Source: Clostridia bacterium
GTDB lineage: Bacteria; Bacillota_A; Clostridia; Christensenellales; Aristaeellaceae
Direction of reading: 5' to 3'
Length of the DNA stretch: 64,000 bases
Assembly: GCA_017399225.1 (NCBI GenBank)
Contig: JAFQEB010000014.1
Span: 1 to 64,000, forward strand
Shown: positions 41,762-51,482 of the stretch, piece by piece
Numbering within the stretch: the stretch's first letter is position 1
Layout of the letters: each line of letters begins with the position of its first letter
Program-made: the position numbers and the translations under genes
Notes under the pieces: model-generated
The model's input: the letters and a program-made list of their open reading frames with translations, nothing else
The model's database searches: none
What the model was told of the DNA's origin: nothing

Positions 41762-43096
41762 GTGTCTGGTGACCCATGGGGACCGCTACTGCTTCAGCTC
41801 GTATTGATTCTGGTGAACGGCTGGTTTGCCGCGACGGAAGTCGCCATCCTCTCTTTGAACGAAGCCAAGCTCCGGCATGAGGTGGACGAGGGTGATAAAG
41901 TCGCCGCAAAGCTGCTGAAGCTCAACGAATCCCCGAATCGGTTCCTTTCGACAATCCAGGTGTGCATCACGCTGGCCGGCTTCCTGGGCTCTGCATTTGC
42001 GGCAACGTCATTCTCTGATGATATGGCCGCGCTGACAAAGCTGCCTGAGACAGTCTGCCTGGTGCTGGTGACCCTGATCCTTTCTTACTTCACCCTCGTC
42101 TTCGGCGAGCTGGTGCCCAAGCGTCTGGGTATGCACGACCCGGATCGGGTGGCCCGGATGAGCCTGACGGTGCTGATGGTCTGCTCCATCATTTTCCGAC
42201 CGGTGGTCTGGATCCTCTCTGTCAGCACGAACCTGCTGCTGCGCCTGCTGGGGATCGATCCTCATGCAGATGAGGAGGAGGTCACCGAGGAAGATATCCG
42301 CATGATGGTGGATATGGGCGAGGAGGTCGGCGCGATCGAGGAGACGGAGAAGGAGATGATCGAAAACATCTTCGAATTCAACAACCTCACCGCTGAAAAT
42401 GTGATGACCCACCGTACCGATGTGACCACGATCTGGGTGGAGGAATCCTGGGACGTGATCCTGCAGACCATCCGTGAGACGGGCCTGAGCCGTTTCCCTG
42501 TGTACAACGAGGACATGGATGACATCATCGGCACGCTCAATACCCGTGTGTTCTTGCTCAACATGCAGGCGGAGAAGCCCCGCCAGATGCGCGAGATGCT
42601 CCGCGAGGCATACTTCGTGCCCAACACCGTGCAGGCTGATCAGCTCTTCCGCGATATGCAGACAAAGAAGATCCACATGGCGATCGTTGTGGATGAATAC
42701 GGCGGCATGAGCGGCATCGTCACCATGGAGGATCTGCTGGAGGAGATCGTCGGTAATATCTACGACGAATTCGACCCGCAGGCAGAGCAGGAGATCACCC
42801 GGGTGGACGAGGAAACATGGCGGATCTCTGGCCTTGCACAGCTGGATGACGTCGCGGAGGCCCTGGACGTCGAGCTGCCCCTGGACGAGGACTATGATAC
42901 CCTCGGCGGCCTGATCTTCAGCCAGTTCACCACCATCCCTGAGGATGGCAGCACCCCGGAGCTGGATTGCTGCGGGCTGCACATCCGGGTGGAGAAGATC
43001 GAGGATCACCGTATAGAAACGGCGCTCGTCACCAGGCTGGCGGTTGAAACGGATGACGAAACAGACCAGACGTCGGATAAAGCCGATGAAGAATGA
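41762..43096 (+). CDS. CNNM/CorC (hemolysin C) family membrane protein
   Basis: 444-residue membrane protein, probably magnesium or cobalt efflux or homeostasis. DUF21/CNNM transmembrane domain (about 1-190, with N-E-A-K-L-R-H and F-G-E-L-V-P-K-R), paired CBS domains (about 205-325, [23 protein letters not shown]) and a CorC/HlyC C-terminal domain (about 345-425). The tail is acidic. Start is GTG behind AAAGGAGG. The next gene overlaps by 4 bp. Confidence 0.93.
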   Translation: MSGDPWGPLLLQLVLILVNGWFAATEVAILSLNEAKLRHEVDEGDKVAAKLLKLNESPNRFLSTIQVCITLAGFLGSAFAATSFSDDMAALTKLPETVCLVLVTLILSYFTLVFGELVPKRLGMHDPDRVARMSLTVLMVCSIIFRPVVWILSVSTNLLLRLLGIDPHADEEEVTEEDIRMMVDMGEEVGAIEETEKEMIENIFEFNNLTAENVMTHRTDVTTIWVEESWDVILQTIRETGLSRFPVYNEDMDDIIGTLNTRVFLLNMQAEKPRQMREMLREAYFVPNTVQADQLFRDMQTKKIHMAIVVDEYGGMSGIVTMEDLLEEIVGNIYDEFDPQAEQEITRVDEETWRISGLAQLDDVAEALDVELPLDEDYDTLGGLIFSQFTTIPEDGSTPELDCCGLHIRVEKIEDHRIETALVTRLAVETDDETDQTSDKADEE

Positions 43097-43653
43097 GCGG
43101 CTTGCAGAGTAATATGAAAAGGTTTGAAAGCAAAGCCGTCGTTGCACAGAATGACGCAGTGACACTCAGACGCTATGCGCATCACGTTTATGCCTGGAGC
43201 CTCATGCGGGCAATCATGATCATACAGTTGCTCCTGGGGCTGACAGTCGGCATAACGCTATATTGGGAAAGACCGCAGGAAGCGGTGACGCTGCTCTGCG
43301 TGTCGGTTGCTGTGATCCTGCTGATTGCAGTAACTGCAAGGCTTGTGATCCCCCGTGCGGTTGCACAGCAGCATCCATGGGGCGGAGAGCAGCTTGAGTA
43401 TATCAGCTGGATTGAGGATGGCTGCATCCACAGGCTCGATGATGATGGCGATGTGTTTGTGGTTCCGCTCCGGAAGCTGCGCTTCGCTTATAGGAATGGC
43501 GGTATGCTGCTCCTGTGCACGCTGTCCCAAGCAGTGATCCCGGTCAATCTGCTCATGCTGTCAGAGGTGGAACGGCAAGATCTGTTTGTAATGCTGAAAA
43601 GTGAATGCCCAAGCCTTACGGCACTTGAAAACAAGCGGCGCAGCTCCCTGTGA
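43093..43653 (+). CDS. Hypothetical membrane protein (YcxB-like)
   Basis: 186-residue membrane protein with two helices (about 35-57 and 65-87) followed by a cytoplasmic beta domain (V-F-V-V-P-L-R-K-L-R-F-A-Y-R-N-G-G-M-L-L-L) and L-M-L-S-E-V-E-R-Q-D-L-F-V-M-L, reminiscent of YcxB-like proteins. Translationally coupled to CNNM/CorC through ATGA. Function unknown. The terminator overlaps its stop codon. Confidence 0.65.
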   Translation: MSGLQSNMKRFESKAVVAQNDAVTLRRYAHHVYAWSLMRAIMIIQLLLGLTVGITLYWERPQEAVTLLCVSVAVILLIAVTARLVIPRAVAQQHPWGGEQLEYISWIEDGCIHRLDDDGDVFVVPLRKLRFAYRNGGMLLLCTLSQAVIPVNLLMLSEVERQDLFVMLKSECPSLTALENKRRSSL

Positions 43654-43678
43654 ATGGGGAACTGCGCCGCAGTTTTGT
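43635..43678 (+). terminator. Terminator overlapping the stop codon
   Basis: GCGGCGCAG (43635-43643) pairs with 43662-43670, and TCCC (43645-43648) with GGGA (43657-43660); AGTTTTGTTT follows. The stop codon lies in the loop. Confidence 0.85.
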
Positions 43679-43693
43679 TTACTTATCTGAAAA

Positions 43694-44554
43694 TCAGTCC
43701 GCATACTGGATGATCGCACCCAGCAGGCCGGGGCCGGTATGGATTGCCAGGGCGGGGCTGACAGGCGCGATGAAGCCGGAGACCACATCCAGCCGCTGGC
43801 GGAAGGTATCCAGCAGGGTGCGGGCGTCCTCCTCGGCGTTGCCGTGAACGACGGCAATGCGGACGCGGCGGCCCTGGTAGCGCTTGAAGCACTCCTCCTG
43901 CATGGTGCTGATGGCCTTGGTCAGCCCGCGGGCTTTGGCCAGGGTGGCGTAGACGCCGTCGTCGTTGACATAGATGATGGGCTTGATCTGCAGCAGGGAG
44001 CCCACGACGCCTTCCACCAGGCCGATGCGGCCGCCCTTGCGCAGGAATTCCAGCGTGCGGATGACGAAGGTGCCCAGCTGGTGCTTGCGCAGCTTGGTCA
44101 GCCGGTCCAGCACGTCCTCCACAGCCATCCCGCGGGACAGGCAGTCCGCTGCCTCCAGCACCAGGAGGCCGAGGCCGCAGGAGAGGGTGCGCGTATCGAA
44201 CACGTCAATTTGCAGACCTTCGGTCTCTTCTGCGATGATGCTCACCATATTGTAGGTGCCGGACAGGCCGCCGCTCATGGACAGGTGCAGGATGCGGGTG
44301 GCGCCCTCCGCCTGCAGCTGACGGTACATGGCGCTCACATCCTCCGGCAGGGGGAGGGAGGTCTTGGGGATCTCCGTGCTCAGGATGGTATAAAGCTGCT
44401 CCTGGGAGATCTCCAGCCGGTCGCGGAACTCGCCCTGGCTGGTGGCGATGCGCAGGGGCACGATGCGGATATCATAGTGTGCAAGCTGCTCGTCCAGCAG
44501 ATCGCAGGCGGAATCGGTCACCAGCGCGACCCGTTCTGTACCGATGGTAAACAT
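43694..44554 (-). CDS. DegV family fatty-acid-binding protein
   Basis: 286-residue cytosolic protein of the DegV/FakB family, which binds a fatty acid for phosphorylation by FakA. T-D-S-A-C-D-L (about 13-19), T-S-L-P-L-P (near 64, the fatty-acid phosphate site), S-G-G-L-S-G-T-Y (near 96) and a C-terminal G-P-G-L-L-G-A are present. FakA is not in the window. AAAGGAGGACTGCCAC precedes the ATG. Single-gene unit. Confidence 0.93.
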   Translation of the reverse strand: MFTIGTERVALVTDSACDLLDEQLAHYDIRIVPLRIATSQGEFRDRLEISQEQLYTILSTEIPKTSLPLPEDVSAMYRQLQAEGATRILHLSMSGGLSGTYNMVSIIAEETEGLQIDVFDTRTLSCGLGLLVLEAADCLSRGMAVEDVLDRLTKLRKHQLGTFVIRTLEFLRKGGRIGLVEGVVGSLLQIKPIIYVNDDGVYATLAKARGLTKAISTMQEECFKRYQGRRVRIAVVHGNAEEDARTLLDTFRQRLDVVSGFIAPVSPALAIHTGPGLLGAIIQYAD

Positions 44555-44592
44555 GTGGCAGTCCTCCTTTGAAGGAAGCGATCCTTATTTTC

Positions 44593-44620
44593 ATTATAAC
44601 ATACGCGTTCGGCAAGTCAA
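44593..44620 (-). promoter_or_regulatory. Promoter of the DegV gene
   Basis: Minus strand TTGACT (44620-44615), 16-bp spacer, TATAAT (44598-44593). Confidence 0.85.
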
Positions 44621-44745
44621 GGCGCAAAGAGGCAAAAGCTACGAAAGAATAAAGAAACAAGCGGAAGTTGGCCTGCGGATGGATCGGAAGGTGGCCAAGG
44701 GGCATGGAATATGCTGAATAATTGTAAATTGTGCAGGGCGGAAGG

Positions 44746-44774
44746 TTGACAATCGGGGACAGTTGTTTTACCAT
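44746..44774 (+). promoter_or_regulatory. Candidate promoter of the B-repeat protein
   Basis: Perfect TTGACA (44746-44751) with a poor -10 TACCAT (44769-44774) at 17 bp, suggesting activator dependence. Confidence 0.45.
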
Positions 44775-44794
44775 GTACAGTGAGTGATTTTGCA

Positions 44795-44815
44795 GGTCGG
44801 CCGCCATGGCCGACC
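44795..44815 (+). promoter_or_regulatory. Leader hairpin of the B-repeat gene
   Basis: Perfect 8-bp stem GGTCGGCC/GGCCGACC with loop GCCAT, ending just ahead of the GGAGG ribosome site at 44821. It may modulate ribosome access. Confidence 0.5.
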
Positions 44816-44837
44816 GATGCGGAGGCGTAGAATTACG

Positions 44838-47800
44838 ATGATGAAACGTATGCTCAGAGTGCTGACCGGGCTGATGACCGTACTGTTGCTTGTGTGCATG
44901 ACCGGCGTCGCCGCGGCGTCTGAAACGACGCTGCAGCTGACCTTTATCGGCATGTATGCCAACAGCGACGGCAGCTATACCGCCAGAAACCTGACGGGCA
45001 GCTTCGACGTCTATCAGGATAATGCCTACCTCGGCACCATCCATGCGGACGAAAACGGCTGTGCGCCGATGACGCTGCCCAATGCGGAGAATGTGCTGCT
45101 GGTGCCTGCCGCAAAGAGCGTTGCTGAGGAGATCCCTGTCAACGAAAACGGCTATACTGTTGCCATCGTGGCAGGCCAGAACAACATTGCCCCGGTCGTG
45201 GTGTATGCCCGTGCGGGTCTGTTTACTGTGCATACGGAGAGCGTGGCCTCCTTCTCCCTGATCAGCGAGCGCGGCGAAACGGTGATGACCTTCTCCACCA
45301 ACAGCCGCGGCGATTATGCGCTGCCCCAGGCCATCCCTGCGGGACAGTATACCCTGCGCATGGAGAGCGCTTCTCTGGCCATTACCCAGTGGCGTGACAA
45401 GATCATCAACATCCTGCCCTATACGGGCCCGAACTCCATTGTCAAGATCGACGCCGAGTACTATTTCTATCCCGACGTTACCCTGAAGCCGGCTACGCCT
45501 ACCCCTGCGCCCACGGCAACGCCTGCGCCCCAGGTGACCAAAGCGCCTGAACAGACCGTAAGTCTGCCGGAGGTCACGCCGGAAGCGCCCGTCGAGACCG
45601 CTGTGCCCACGGCGACGCCGACCGCTACGCCCGTGCCCACCCACGGCACGCTGGTGCTGCGCACCACCGGCGACGATGTGTCCGCCTCCTTCACCGTTGT
45701 CAGCAGCGGTGCGGTCTGCGGCGAGGGAGAGCTTGCCGGCAACGCGGAGACCCGCGTGGATGAGCTTTCCAAGGGCAGCTATATCTTTACCGTTAATCTT
45801 CCTGAAAATGTGCTGCTGACCGGCCTGAACGGCTATCCCAGCCTGCAGCGCGGCACGGCCCAGTGGCTGGTGACCATCGCCAACGGCCGGGAGAGCGTCT
45901 ACGAGCTCGAATTGACCGGCGCGGGCAGCGTCTCCGGCCGCGTCGAGGGCGTTGAGGCCCCGGTGAATATCAGCCTCAACGGCCGGGAGAGCATCAGCTT
46001 TACCGCAGAGGGCAGCTTCACCCAGAAAGGGCTGCTGCCGGATATCTACAGCGTGACGGTCATGCTGCCGGCTGGGCAGTACAGCGGCGAGGGCTGGACC
46101 TTCGTGGATACCAACGACGTGACGATGGCGATCTATCCTGCAGTGGTGGAGGCCGGCGGAGCGCTGGAGCTGCCGGTGATCACCCCCCGCACCCCCGGCA
46201 GCGTTTCCGGCCAGGTGCTGGATGCGGCCGGTATGCCCCTGAGCGGCGTGGCTGTCAGCATTCTCTCGGCGGACGGCAGCATGGCGGCTTCCGCCCAGAC
46301 GGATGCTGCGGGTCAGTGGACGGCGGGCGGCCTGAATGATGGCGCGTATACCGTGATGTATGCCTACGCCGGCACTGCGATCGCCTCTGACGCCGCTGTA
46401 CTGACCGCTGCGGACAATCAGGTTTCTGTAAGCGCGCAGGCGTCGCATCCGGCGGCCCTGCGCGTGCAGGCTTTTGAGGACAGCAACAACAACGGCGCCT
46501 GGGGCACCAATGAGAAGAAGCTGCCGGGCGCGGTCATCACCCTGCTGACCCGTGAAGGCAGCGTCGAAACAGCCCATGCGTCCGGCGTGACGGATGCAGA
46601 GGGCATTGTCGTGCTGAATGCCCCGGCAGGGGAGTACATCCTCCGCTGCGAGCTGCCGGAGGACTATGGATATTCCAAGCCCGGCGGCAAGGAGTCGCTG
46701 ACCAGCAACATGATGGAGGATCACGTTGAGCGCACGCAGGAGCTGGCCTCCGTGGTGCTTTCCGAAGCCGGAGAGGCACAGGTCGGTATCGGTGCGATGA
46801 AGATGGCCACGCTGACCGGCACGGTCTGGCAGGACGATAACGCAGACGGCCTCTGGCAGGATGGGGAGCCCGGCGTGGCCAATGTCCGCATCACGGCGGA
46901 GGGCGTCCGCAACGGCCTTGTTTACGAGACCCTGACCGATGCGGACGGCCGGTTCGAGATCGACCAGATCCGCAACGGCACCTATGACGTGACCTACTAT
47001 GTCCCGGACGGCTATGTGTTCACCTTCAAGGCCAACGGCCCCCAGCAGCGGCGCTCTCTCATGACGACGGAGGCTGAGCGCACCGGCAATGACCGCGTGA
47101 TCTTCGAAAAGGGTGAAACGATCGACGAGCAGAACGTCGGCTTTGTAAAGGAATGCGTCGTGGAGGGCGTGTGCTTCCTGGATGCGAATTACAACGGCTA
47201 CATGGATGAGGGCGAAAAGCCGCTGCCCGGCGTGGAGCTGGAGCTGTTCCGCCAGAGCAACAACAAGCGCTTGCGCACCGTGACCTCCGATGAGAACGGC
47301 TATTTCCGCTTCGGCAACATCCGCAGCGATACCTTCAAGGTAAAGGCGCTGCTGCCTGCCGGTACCACCTATTCCGTGAACATTCCCGGTGATCCGGAGG
47401 CGAATCAGTTTGCGCCCCGGGATGGCCGTCGCGAGCAGAGCGTCAATGATATCAGCGTCGAAAATGCCGGCACTGCGCGACTCCTTCTGGGCGCGATCAA
47501 GTACGGCTCCGTGTCCGGCGTGATCTACATGGATGATAACTTCACCGGCGACTGGGAGACGGGCGAGAAGATCGTTTCCGGTCAGGTGGTGTTCCTGCTG
47601 GATGATCAGGGCGAAACGGTCGGAACCGTCCGCACCAACAAGAACGGCTCCTTTACCTTTGATGACCTGGCTCCCGGCGGCTATCAGCTCAAGGTCAATG
47701 CCGGCGCGGGCATTGCCTTCACCAAGCCTGGCATCGGCAATGTGATGGAGAATGCCGGCGGCGGCGTCGGCCTCTCCGAAGCATTCAGCATTGCCCTGGG

Positions 47801-49583
47801 CCAGAATATCACGGGCTATGATATCGGTATGATCACCCCTGCCCGGGTCAGCGGCCTGGCCTTTGCTGACGCCAATGACAACGGCCTCTACGACGCCGGC
47901 GAGGGCGGCCTTGCCGGTACGGTGGTCAGCCTGATGACGGAAACCGGTGCAGCGGAGTCTGCTGTGGTCGGTAAGGACGGCGCGTTCCTCTTTGACAGCG
48001 TGCTGCCCGGGCGTTACTACCTGCGCTATGAGCTGCCTGAGAACGGCGTGTTCTCGCCCCGCGTGGCCGGCGGCAATGCCGTGGTCGGCGAGGGGAGCAA
48101 CGGCGCGGGCGACTGGTTTGAGCTGGATGCGGGCGATGTGTGGAACGCCCCTGTCTGCGGCGGCCTGGACCTGGGCGTGATCTCCGGCGTCGCCTTTGGC
48201 GACAGCGACGGCAGCGGTCTGCTGGATGGCGCCGAGCAACCCATGGCGGGCATGACCCTGACCCTGACCCCCAGCCGCAGCGACCTGAAGGATATGACGG
48301 TCCTGACCGGTGCAAAGGGCGAGTTCCGCTTTGACGACCTGCGCCCCGATACCTACACCCTGACGGTGAGCTGCCCTGAAGGCTATGTGCTTTCCCGCAT
48401 GGAGGCTGTGACCCTGGGCCTGTCCCACGGCGACGCCTCCCAGCAGGTGAAGCTCGTGGTCGGCATGGGCAATGCGTGGGAGGAGCAGTATATCGGCTGT
48501 GTGAAGCCTGCCAGCTATGCAGGCTATGCGTGGCTGGACGAAAACCTCAACGGCCGCATCGACGACGGCGAGAAGCCTGCCGCAGGCGAGCGCATCAGCA
48601 TCTGCGACCAGAATTCCGGCGCGCTGATCGCCCAAACGGAAACGGATGAGACCGGCGCGTTCATCTTTGACGGTCTGTCTCCCGATCTGTATTGCCTGCG
48701 CTATGAGCTGACGGGCGATGTGCGCCTGGCAGACGGCGATACGACCTTCACCGCTCAGGACGGCGCGCTGGTGATGAGCGATCTGCGCATTGCGGAGGGC
48801 ACGCACGAAAGCGGCGCGATCCTCGGCCTGGTGCGGGAGACGACCATCGGCGGTCTGGTGTGGCTGGATTCCCATGGCACTACGGTGCCTGTTGAGGGCG
48901 CGCAGGTGCAGCTGCTGGATGCTTCCGGCAATGCGGTGAATACCTGCACGACCCGTGCGGACGGACGTTATGCCTTCGAGGGCCTGATGCCCGGCGCATA
49001 CTCCGTCAGCGTCGCGCTGCCCCAGGGACATGCTGCCCTGGAGCCCGGCGACCGCCGCCTGGAGGACGGCACGCTGGTGAGCATCCTGGCCGGCAATGTA
49101 CTGAATACCGGCTTCAGCGGCACCATCAACGTGCGCATGGCGGAGCATCAGATGGCGCTGGATATCGGCAGCGTGCTGCCGGGCCGTCTGGGCGACTTCT
49201 GCTGGCTGGATCTGAACGGAAACGGCTTGCAGGACGGCGATGAGGGCGGCATTCCCGGCGTGACCATCGAGCTGATGCGCAACGGTACGGTTGCGGCCAC
49301 TGCGGTCAGCGACCAGTATGGCTACTATGTCATCAAGGATCTCTATCCCGGCGAGTACACCCTGCGCGTGATCGCCCCGGCTCAGGTCAAGCCCACGGTG
49401 ATGCGCACGGATCTGCCGATGATCGTGTCCGTGCTTGGCGAGAACGGCGAATCCGGGCTGGTACCGGTGGAATCCGACGGCGCGAACTACGATGCAGACC
49501 TTGGCTTTGTCCTGGTGGAGAAGGATCGCTATCCCGAGGGCTACGGCGAGGGCGCGACCCAGAACTGGGATTTCCAAAGATAA
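44838..49583 (+). CDS. Giant secreted SdrD-like B-repeat protein
   Basis: 1581-residue exported protein. Signal peptide 1-28; N-terminal unknown domain to about 215; Pro/Thr/Ala-rich linker (about 217-270); then beta-sandwich modules. Nine SdrD-B/Cna-B-like repeats begin near residues 546, 663, 779, 896, 1009, 1119, 1232, 1341 and 1455, each opening with W/F-x-D-x-N-x-x-G-x-x-D-x-G-E, a calcium-loop signature, except the eighth, which reads W-L-D-S-H-G-T-T-V. Repeat length is about 110-117. Such domains form rigid stalks for adhesion. The C-terminus ends in W-D-F-Q-R with no LPXTG, membrane helix or other anchor. Start ATG 44838 after GGAGG. Confidence 0.85.
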   Translation: MMKRMLRVLTGLMTVLLLVCMTGVAAASETTLQLTFIGMYANSDGSYTARNLTGSFDVYQDNAYLGTIHADENGCAPMTLPNAENVLLVPAAKSVAEEIPVNENGYTVAIVAGQNNIAPVVVYARAGLFTVHTESVASFSLISERGETVMTFSTNSRGDYALPQAIPAGQYTLRMESASLAITQWRDKIINILPYTGPNSIVKIDAEYYFYPDVTLKPATPTPAPTATPAPQVTKAPEQTVSLPEVTPEAPVETAVPTATPTATPVPTHGTLVLRTTGDDVSASFTVVSSGAVCGEGELAGNAETRVDELSKGSYIFTVNLPENVLLTGLNGYPSLQRGTAQWLVTIANGRESVYELELTGAGSVSGRVEGVEAPVNISLNGRESISFTAEGSFTQKGLLPDIYSVTVMLPAGQYSGEGWTFVDTNDVTMAIYPAVVEAGGALELPVITPRTPGSVSGQVLDAAGMPLSGVAVSILSADGSMAASAQTDAAGQWTAGGLNDGAYTVMYAYAGTAIASDAAVLTAADNQVSVSAQASHPAALRVQAFEDSNNNGAWGTNEKKLPGAVITLLTREGSVETAHASGVTDAEGIVVLNAPAGEYILRCELPEDYGYSKPGGKESLTSNMMEDHVERTQELASVVLSEAGEAQVGIGAMKMATLTGTVWQDDNADGLWQDGEPGVANVRITAEGVRNGLVYETLTDADGRFEIDQIRNGTYDVTYYVPDGYVFTFKANGPQQRRSLMTTEAERTGNDRVIFEKGETIDEQNVGFVKECVVEGVCFLDANYNGYMDEGEKPLPGVELELFRQSNNKRLRTVTSDENGYFRFGNIRSDTFKVKALLPAGTTYSVNIPGDPEANQFAPRDGRREQSVNDISVENAGTARLLLGAIKYGSVSGVIYMDDNFTGDWETGEKIVSGQVVFLLDDQGETVGTVRTNKNGSFTFDDLAPGGYQLKVNAGAGIAFTKPGIGNVMENAGGGVGLSEAFSIALGQNITGYDIGMITPARVSGLAFADANDNGLYDAGEGGLAGTVVSLMTETGAAESAVVGKDGAFLFDSVLPGRYYLRYELPENGVFSPRVAGGNAVVGEGSNGAGDWFELDAGDVWNAPVCGGLDLGVISGVAFGDSDGSGLLDGAEQPMAGMTLTLTPSRSDLKDMTVLTGAKGEFRFDDLRPDTYTLTVSCPEGYVLSRMEAVTLGLSHGDASQQVKLVVGMGNAWEEQYIGCVKPASYAGYAWLDENLNGRIDDGEKPAAGERISICDQNSGALIAQTETDETGAFIFDGLSPDLYCLRYELTGDVRLADGDTTFTAQDGALVMSDLRIAEGTHESGAILGLVRETTIGGLVWLDSHGTTVPVEGAQVQLLDASGNAVNTCTTRADGRYAFEGLMPGAYSVSVALPQGHAALEPGDRRLEDGTLVSILAGNVLNTGFSGTINVRMAEHQMALDIGSVLPGRLGDFCWLDLNGNGLQDGDEGGIPGVTIELMRNGTVAATAVSDQYGYYVIKDLYPGEYTLRVIAPAQVKPTVMRTDLPMIVSVLGENGESGLVPVESDGANYDADLGFVLVEKDRYPEGYGEGATQNWDFQR

Positions 49584-49588
49584 TGCAG

Positions 49589-49625
49589 GGGCTGCCGCAT
49601 CTCTTTTCGGTGCGGCAGCCCATTT
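49589..49625 (+). terminator. Terminator of the B-repeat gene
   Basis: 11-bp stem GGGCTGCCGCA/TGCGGCAGCCC followed by ATTTG. Confidence 0.75.
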
Positions 49626-49642
49626 GAATGCTGGAGGTTTCC

Positions 49643-50323
49643 ATGGACAGACAGACCTATGAATCCATCGAACGCTATATGCTGATCTGGATGCGGGACA
49701 GCGCCCATGACAAGGATCATGTGTACCGCGTGCTGTACAATGCCATGACTATCGCAAAAGATGAAGCGGTGCAGGACATGGACGTGCTGATCGCCGCCTG
49801 TCTTCTGCACGACGTCGCTCGGCCGGAGCAGATGGCTGATCCCAGCGTGTGCCATGCCCAGGCAGGGGGAGACAAGGCCTATGCCTTCCTCCGGAGGATC
49901 GGCTGGCCCGAGGTGCAGGCGCAGCATGTGCGCCAGTGCATTCGCAGCCACCGCTTCCGCAAGAGCGCCCCGCCTGAGACCATCGAGGCGAAGATCCTTT
50001 ACGATGCGGATAAGCTGGACGTGACCGGCGCCATCGGCGTTGCCAGAACGCTGGTGTATAACGGCGCGGCAAACCGGCCCATCTATACCACCGCGGCAGA
50101 CGGCAGCATCCTGACCGGCGAGGGCGACACGGAGGATTCCTTCTTCCGGGAATACCGCTTCAAGCTGGAAAAGGTCTACGATCGCTTCCTGACCGAAACC
50201 GGCGCGCGCCTTGCCAGGGAGCGCAGGGCGGCGGCGGAGAGCTTTTACCAGAGCATCTGGGCGGAGGTCACCGACACGCTTTCCATGGGGCGGGACGACG
50301 TGCTGAAAGAGGCAGTGAGGTAA
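49643..50323 (+). CDS. HD-domain phosphohydrolase
   Basis: 226-residue cytosolic metal-dependent phosphohydrolase of the YedJ/uncharacterised HD type. Metal ligands are visible as A-H-D-K-D-H (about 26-31), L-L-H-D-V-A (near 59), H-R-F and D-A-D-K-L-D (near 123). Substrate unknown; nucleotides or nucleotide alarmones are typical. GGAGGTTTCC precedes ATG 49643. It may be partly read through from the B-repeat gene, since no own promoter is apparent in the 60-bp gap. Confidence 0.87.
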   Translation: MDRQTYESIERYMLIWMRDSAHDKDHVYRVLYNAMTIAKDEAVQDMDVLIAACLLHDVARPEQMADPSVCHAQAGGDKAYAFLRRIGWPEVQAQHVRQCIRSHRFRKSAPPETIEAKILYDADKLDVTGAIGVARTLVYNGAANRPIYTTAADGSILTGEGDTEDSFFREYRFKLEKVYDRFLTETGARLARERRAAAESFYQSIWAEVTDTLSMGRDDVLKEAVR

Positions 50324-50326
50324 ACA

Positions 50327-50368
50327 AAAGGGGACGTACGCAGCTGAAACCAGCAGTACGTCCCCTTT
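50327..50368. terminator. Bidirectional terminator
   Basis: AAAGGGGACGTAC (50327-50339) pairs with GTACGTCCCCTTT (50356-50368); A/T flanks on both strands serve the HD gene and the convergent GNAT gene. Confidence 0.85.
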
Positions 50369-50373
50369 GTCTG

Positions 50374-50880
50374 TTATTTCCCGGAAAGGATGTAGCGTAC
50401 ATCTGCCACATCCTGCCCGCCGATGCGATAAGGAACCCGATCCTCCGTGCGGATGAAGCCGTTGCGCCGATAGAAGCCGTCGGCCATCTGATTGCCCTCG
50501 ATGGCCCAGAGATAGCAGCTGCCGTAGCCGTCTGCCTGCAGGGCCTGCAGCGTTCTTTGCAGCAAAGCCGTGCCGACGCCCCGGCGCAGCACGTCCGGCA
50601 GCAGGTACAGCGATACGATCTCGCCCCAGCCGCTGTAGCGCTCATCCCGCCCGCGGCCGTAGATCGCACAGCCCACGGGCCTTGCGTCTTCATATACCAG
50701 CAGGCCGTACAGTTGTCCGCTGCTCAGCCATGAGCGGATGGACGGTACCCAGTAATCGTTGGGCAGTCGCCGCAGATAGTCCGGGTCGATCAGGCCCTGA
50801 TAGGTCTTGCGCCAGCTGGTCGCGAAAATATGGCTGATCAGCCCAGCGTCTGCTGCCTCTGCATCCCGGAAGGAAAGCAT
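50374..50880 (-). CDS. GNAT family N-acetyltransferase
   Basis: 168-residue acetyl-CoA-dependent acyltransferase. The core strand and acetyl-CoA loop are L-Y-L-L-P-D-V-L-R-R-G-V-G-T-A-L-L-Q (about 92-108), the R-R-G-V-G-T being the Q/R-x-x-G-x-G/A motif; D-G-Y-G-S-C-Y-L-W-A-I-E-G-N follows. Substrate unknown. GGAGGTGACGCC precedes the ATG. Single-gene unit. Confidence 0.9.
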   Translation of the reverse strand: MLSFRDAEAADAGLISHIFATSWRKTYQGLIDPDYLRRLPNDYWVPSIRSWLSSGQLYGLLVYEDARPVGCAIYGRGRDERYSGWGEIVSLYLLPDVLRRGVGTALLQRTLQALQADGYGSCYLWAIEGNQMADGFYRRNGFIRTEDRVPYRIGGQDVADVRYILSGK

Positions 50881-50932
50881 GGCGTCACCTCCGATCGTGT
50901 TTGAAATTGTGTCTCATCTCTTGTGTATCCAT

Positions 50933-50961
50933 ATTATGCGCCTTTTTCCCGGGATTGTCAA
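50933..50961 (-). promoter_or_regulatory. Promoter of the GNAT gene
   Basis: Minus strand TTGACA (50961-50956), 17-bp spacer, CATAAT (50938-50933). Confidence 0.75.
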
Positions 50962-50981
50962 CCCACGGGCGGGTGGGGTAA

Positions 50982-51010
50982 TTGATTTATCCGCCCTGGT
51001 CTGCTATAAT
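50982..51010 (+). promoter_or_regulatory. Promoter of the DUF2500 array
   Basis: TTGATT (50982-50987), 17-bp spacer, TATAAT (51005-51010), about 43 nt before the first GTG start. Divergent from the GNAT promoter. Confidence 0.75.
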
Positions 51011-51052
51011 GTAATATAGCCCGCATATGGGTTGAGAGGAGTTTGATCGTAG

Positions 51053-51478
51053 GTGAAGCTGCTGGCGATTATTGCGGCCTTCTGTGCAGGCGCTGCGGCA
51101 CATTATCTGCTGGGCAGGCGGGAGCAGGCGGCCCGGCAGGAGCAGACGGCTGCCGGCGAAACGGTGTACGAGCTGGAGCATGAGGATGCGCAGATCGTTG
51201 GGGACGAGGTGCAGAGCTGCACGATCCCCGCGCGGGTGAAGGAATCGAGCCGCGCGATGGATCCCCTTACGCTGACAGGCGCCAGCCGGGTCACCTTTGT
51301 CACGGAGGACGATACGGAGCTGAAATTCCATATTCCCGGTGAGAACGGCGCGTATATCCTGCCAGGGGAGGAAGGGATGCTGTCCTACAAGGGAAGCACC
51401 TTTATCAGCTTTGAGAAGGCCTCCGGCGAGATCATCGGCGTGTATTACCGCATGACGGTGGATGCAGAGGAGGCGTGA
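51053..51478 (+). CDS. DUF2500 family protein, copy 1
   Basis: 141-residue protein with one N-terminal helix (about 3-20) and a small beta domain: V-T-F-V-T-E-D-D-T-E-L-K-F-H-I-P-G, then G-E-E-G-M-L-S-Y-K-G-S-T-F-I-S-F, the pattern of DUF2500 (E. coli YhhM is the remembered relative). Function unknown. Start GTG behind GAGGAG. First of four tandem paralogues that share the hydrophobic helix, an F-x-V-x-F/Y-x-I core and G-D/E-x-G-x-L-x-x-x-G ending. Confidence 0.75.
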   Translation: MKLLAIIAAFCAGAAAHYLLGRREQAARQEQTAAGETVYELEHEDAQIVGDEVQSCTIPARVKESSRAMDPLTLTGASRVTFVTEDDTELKFHIPGENGAYILPGEEGMLSYKGSTFISFEKASGEIIGVYYRMTVDAEEA

Positions 51479-51482
51479 AACC

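Noticed and set aside
39801..41909. 702-codon minus-strand open frame
   Set aside because: Antisense to the secreted unknown and crossing its terminator and a promoter; no coding signs.
44472..49577. 1701-codon minus-strand open frame
   Set aside because: Exact antisense of the B-repeat gene; the repeat structure creates long stop-free shadows.
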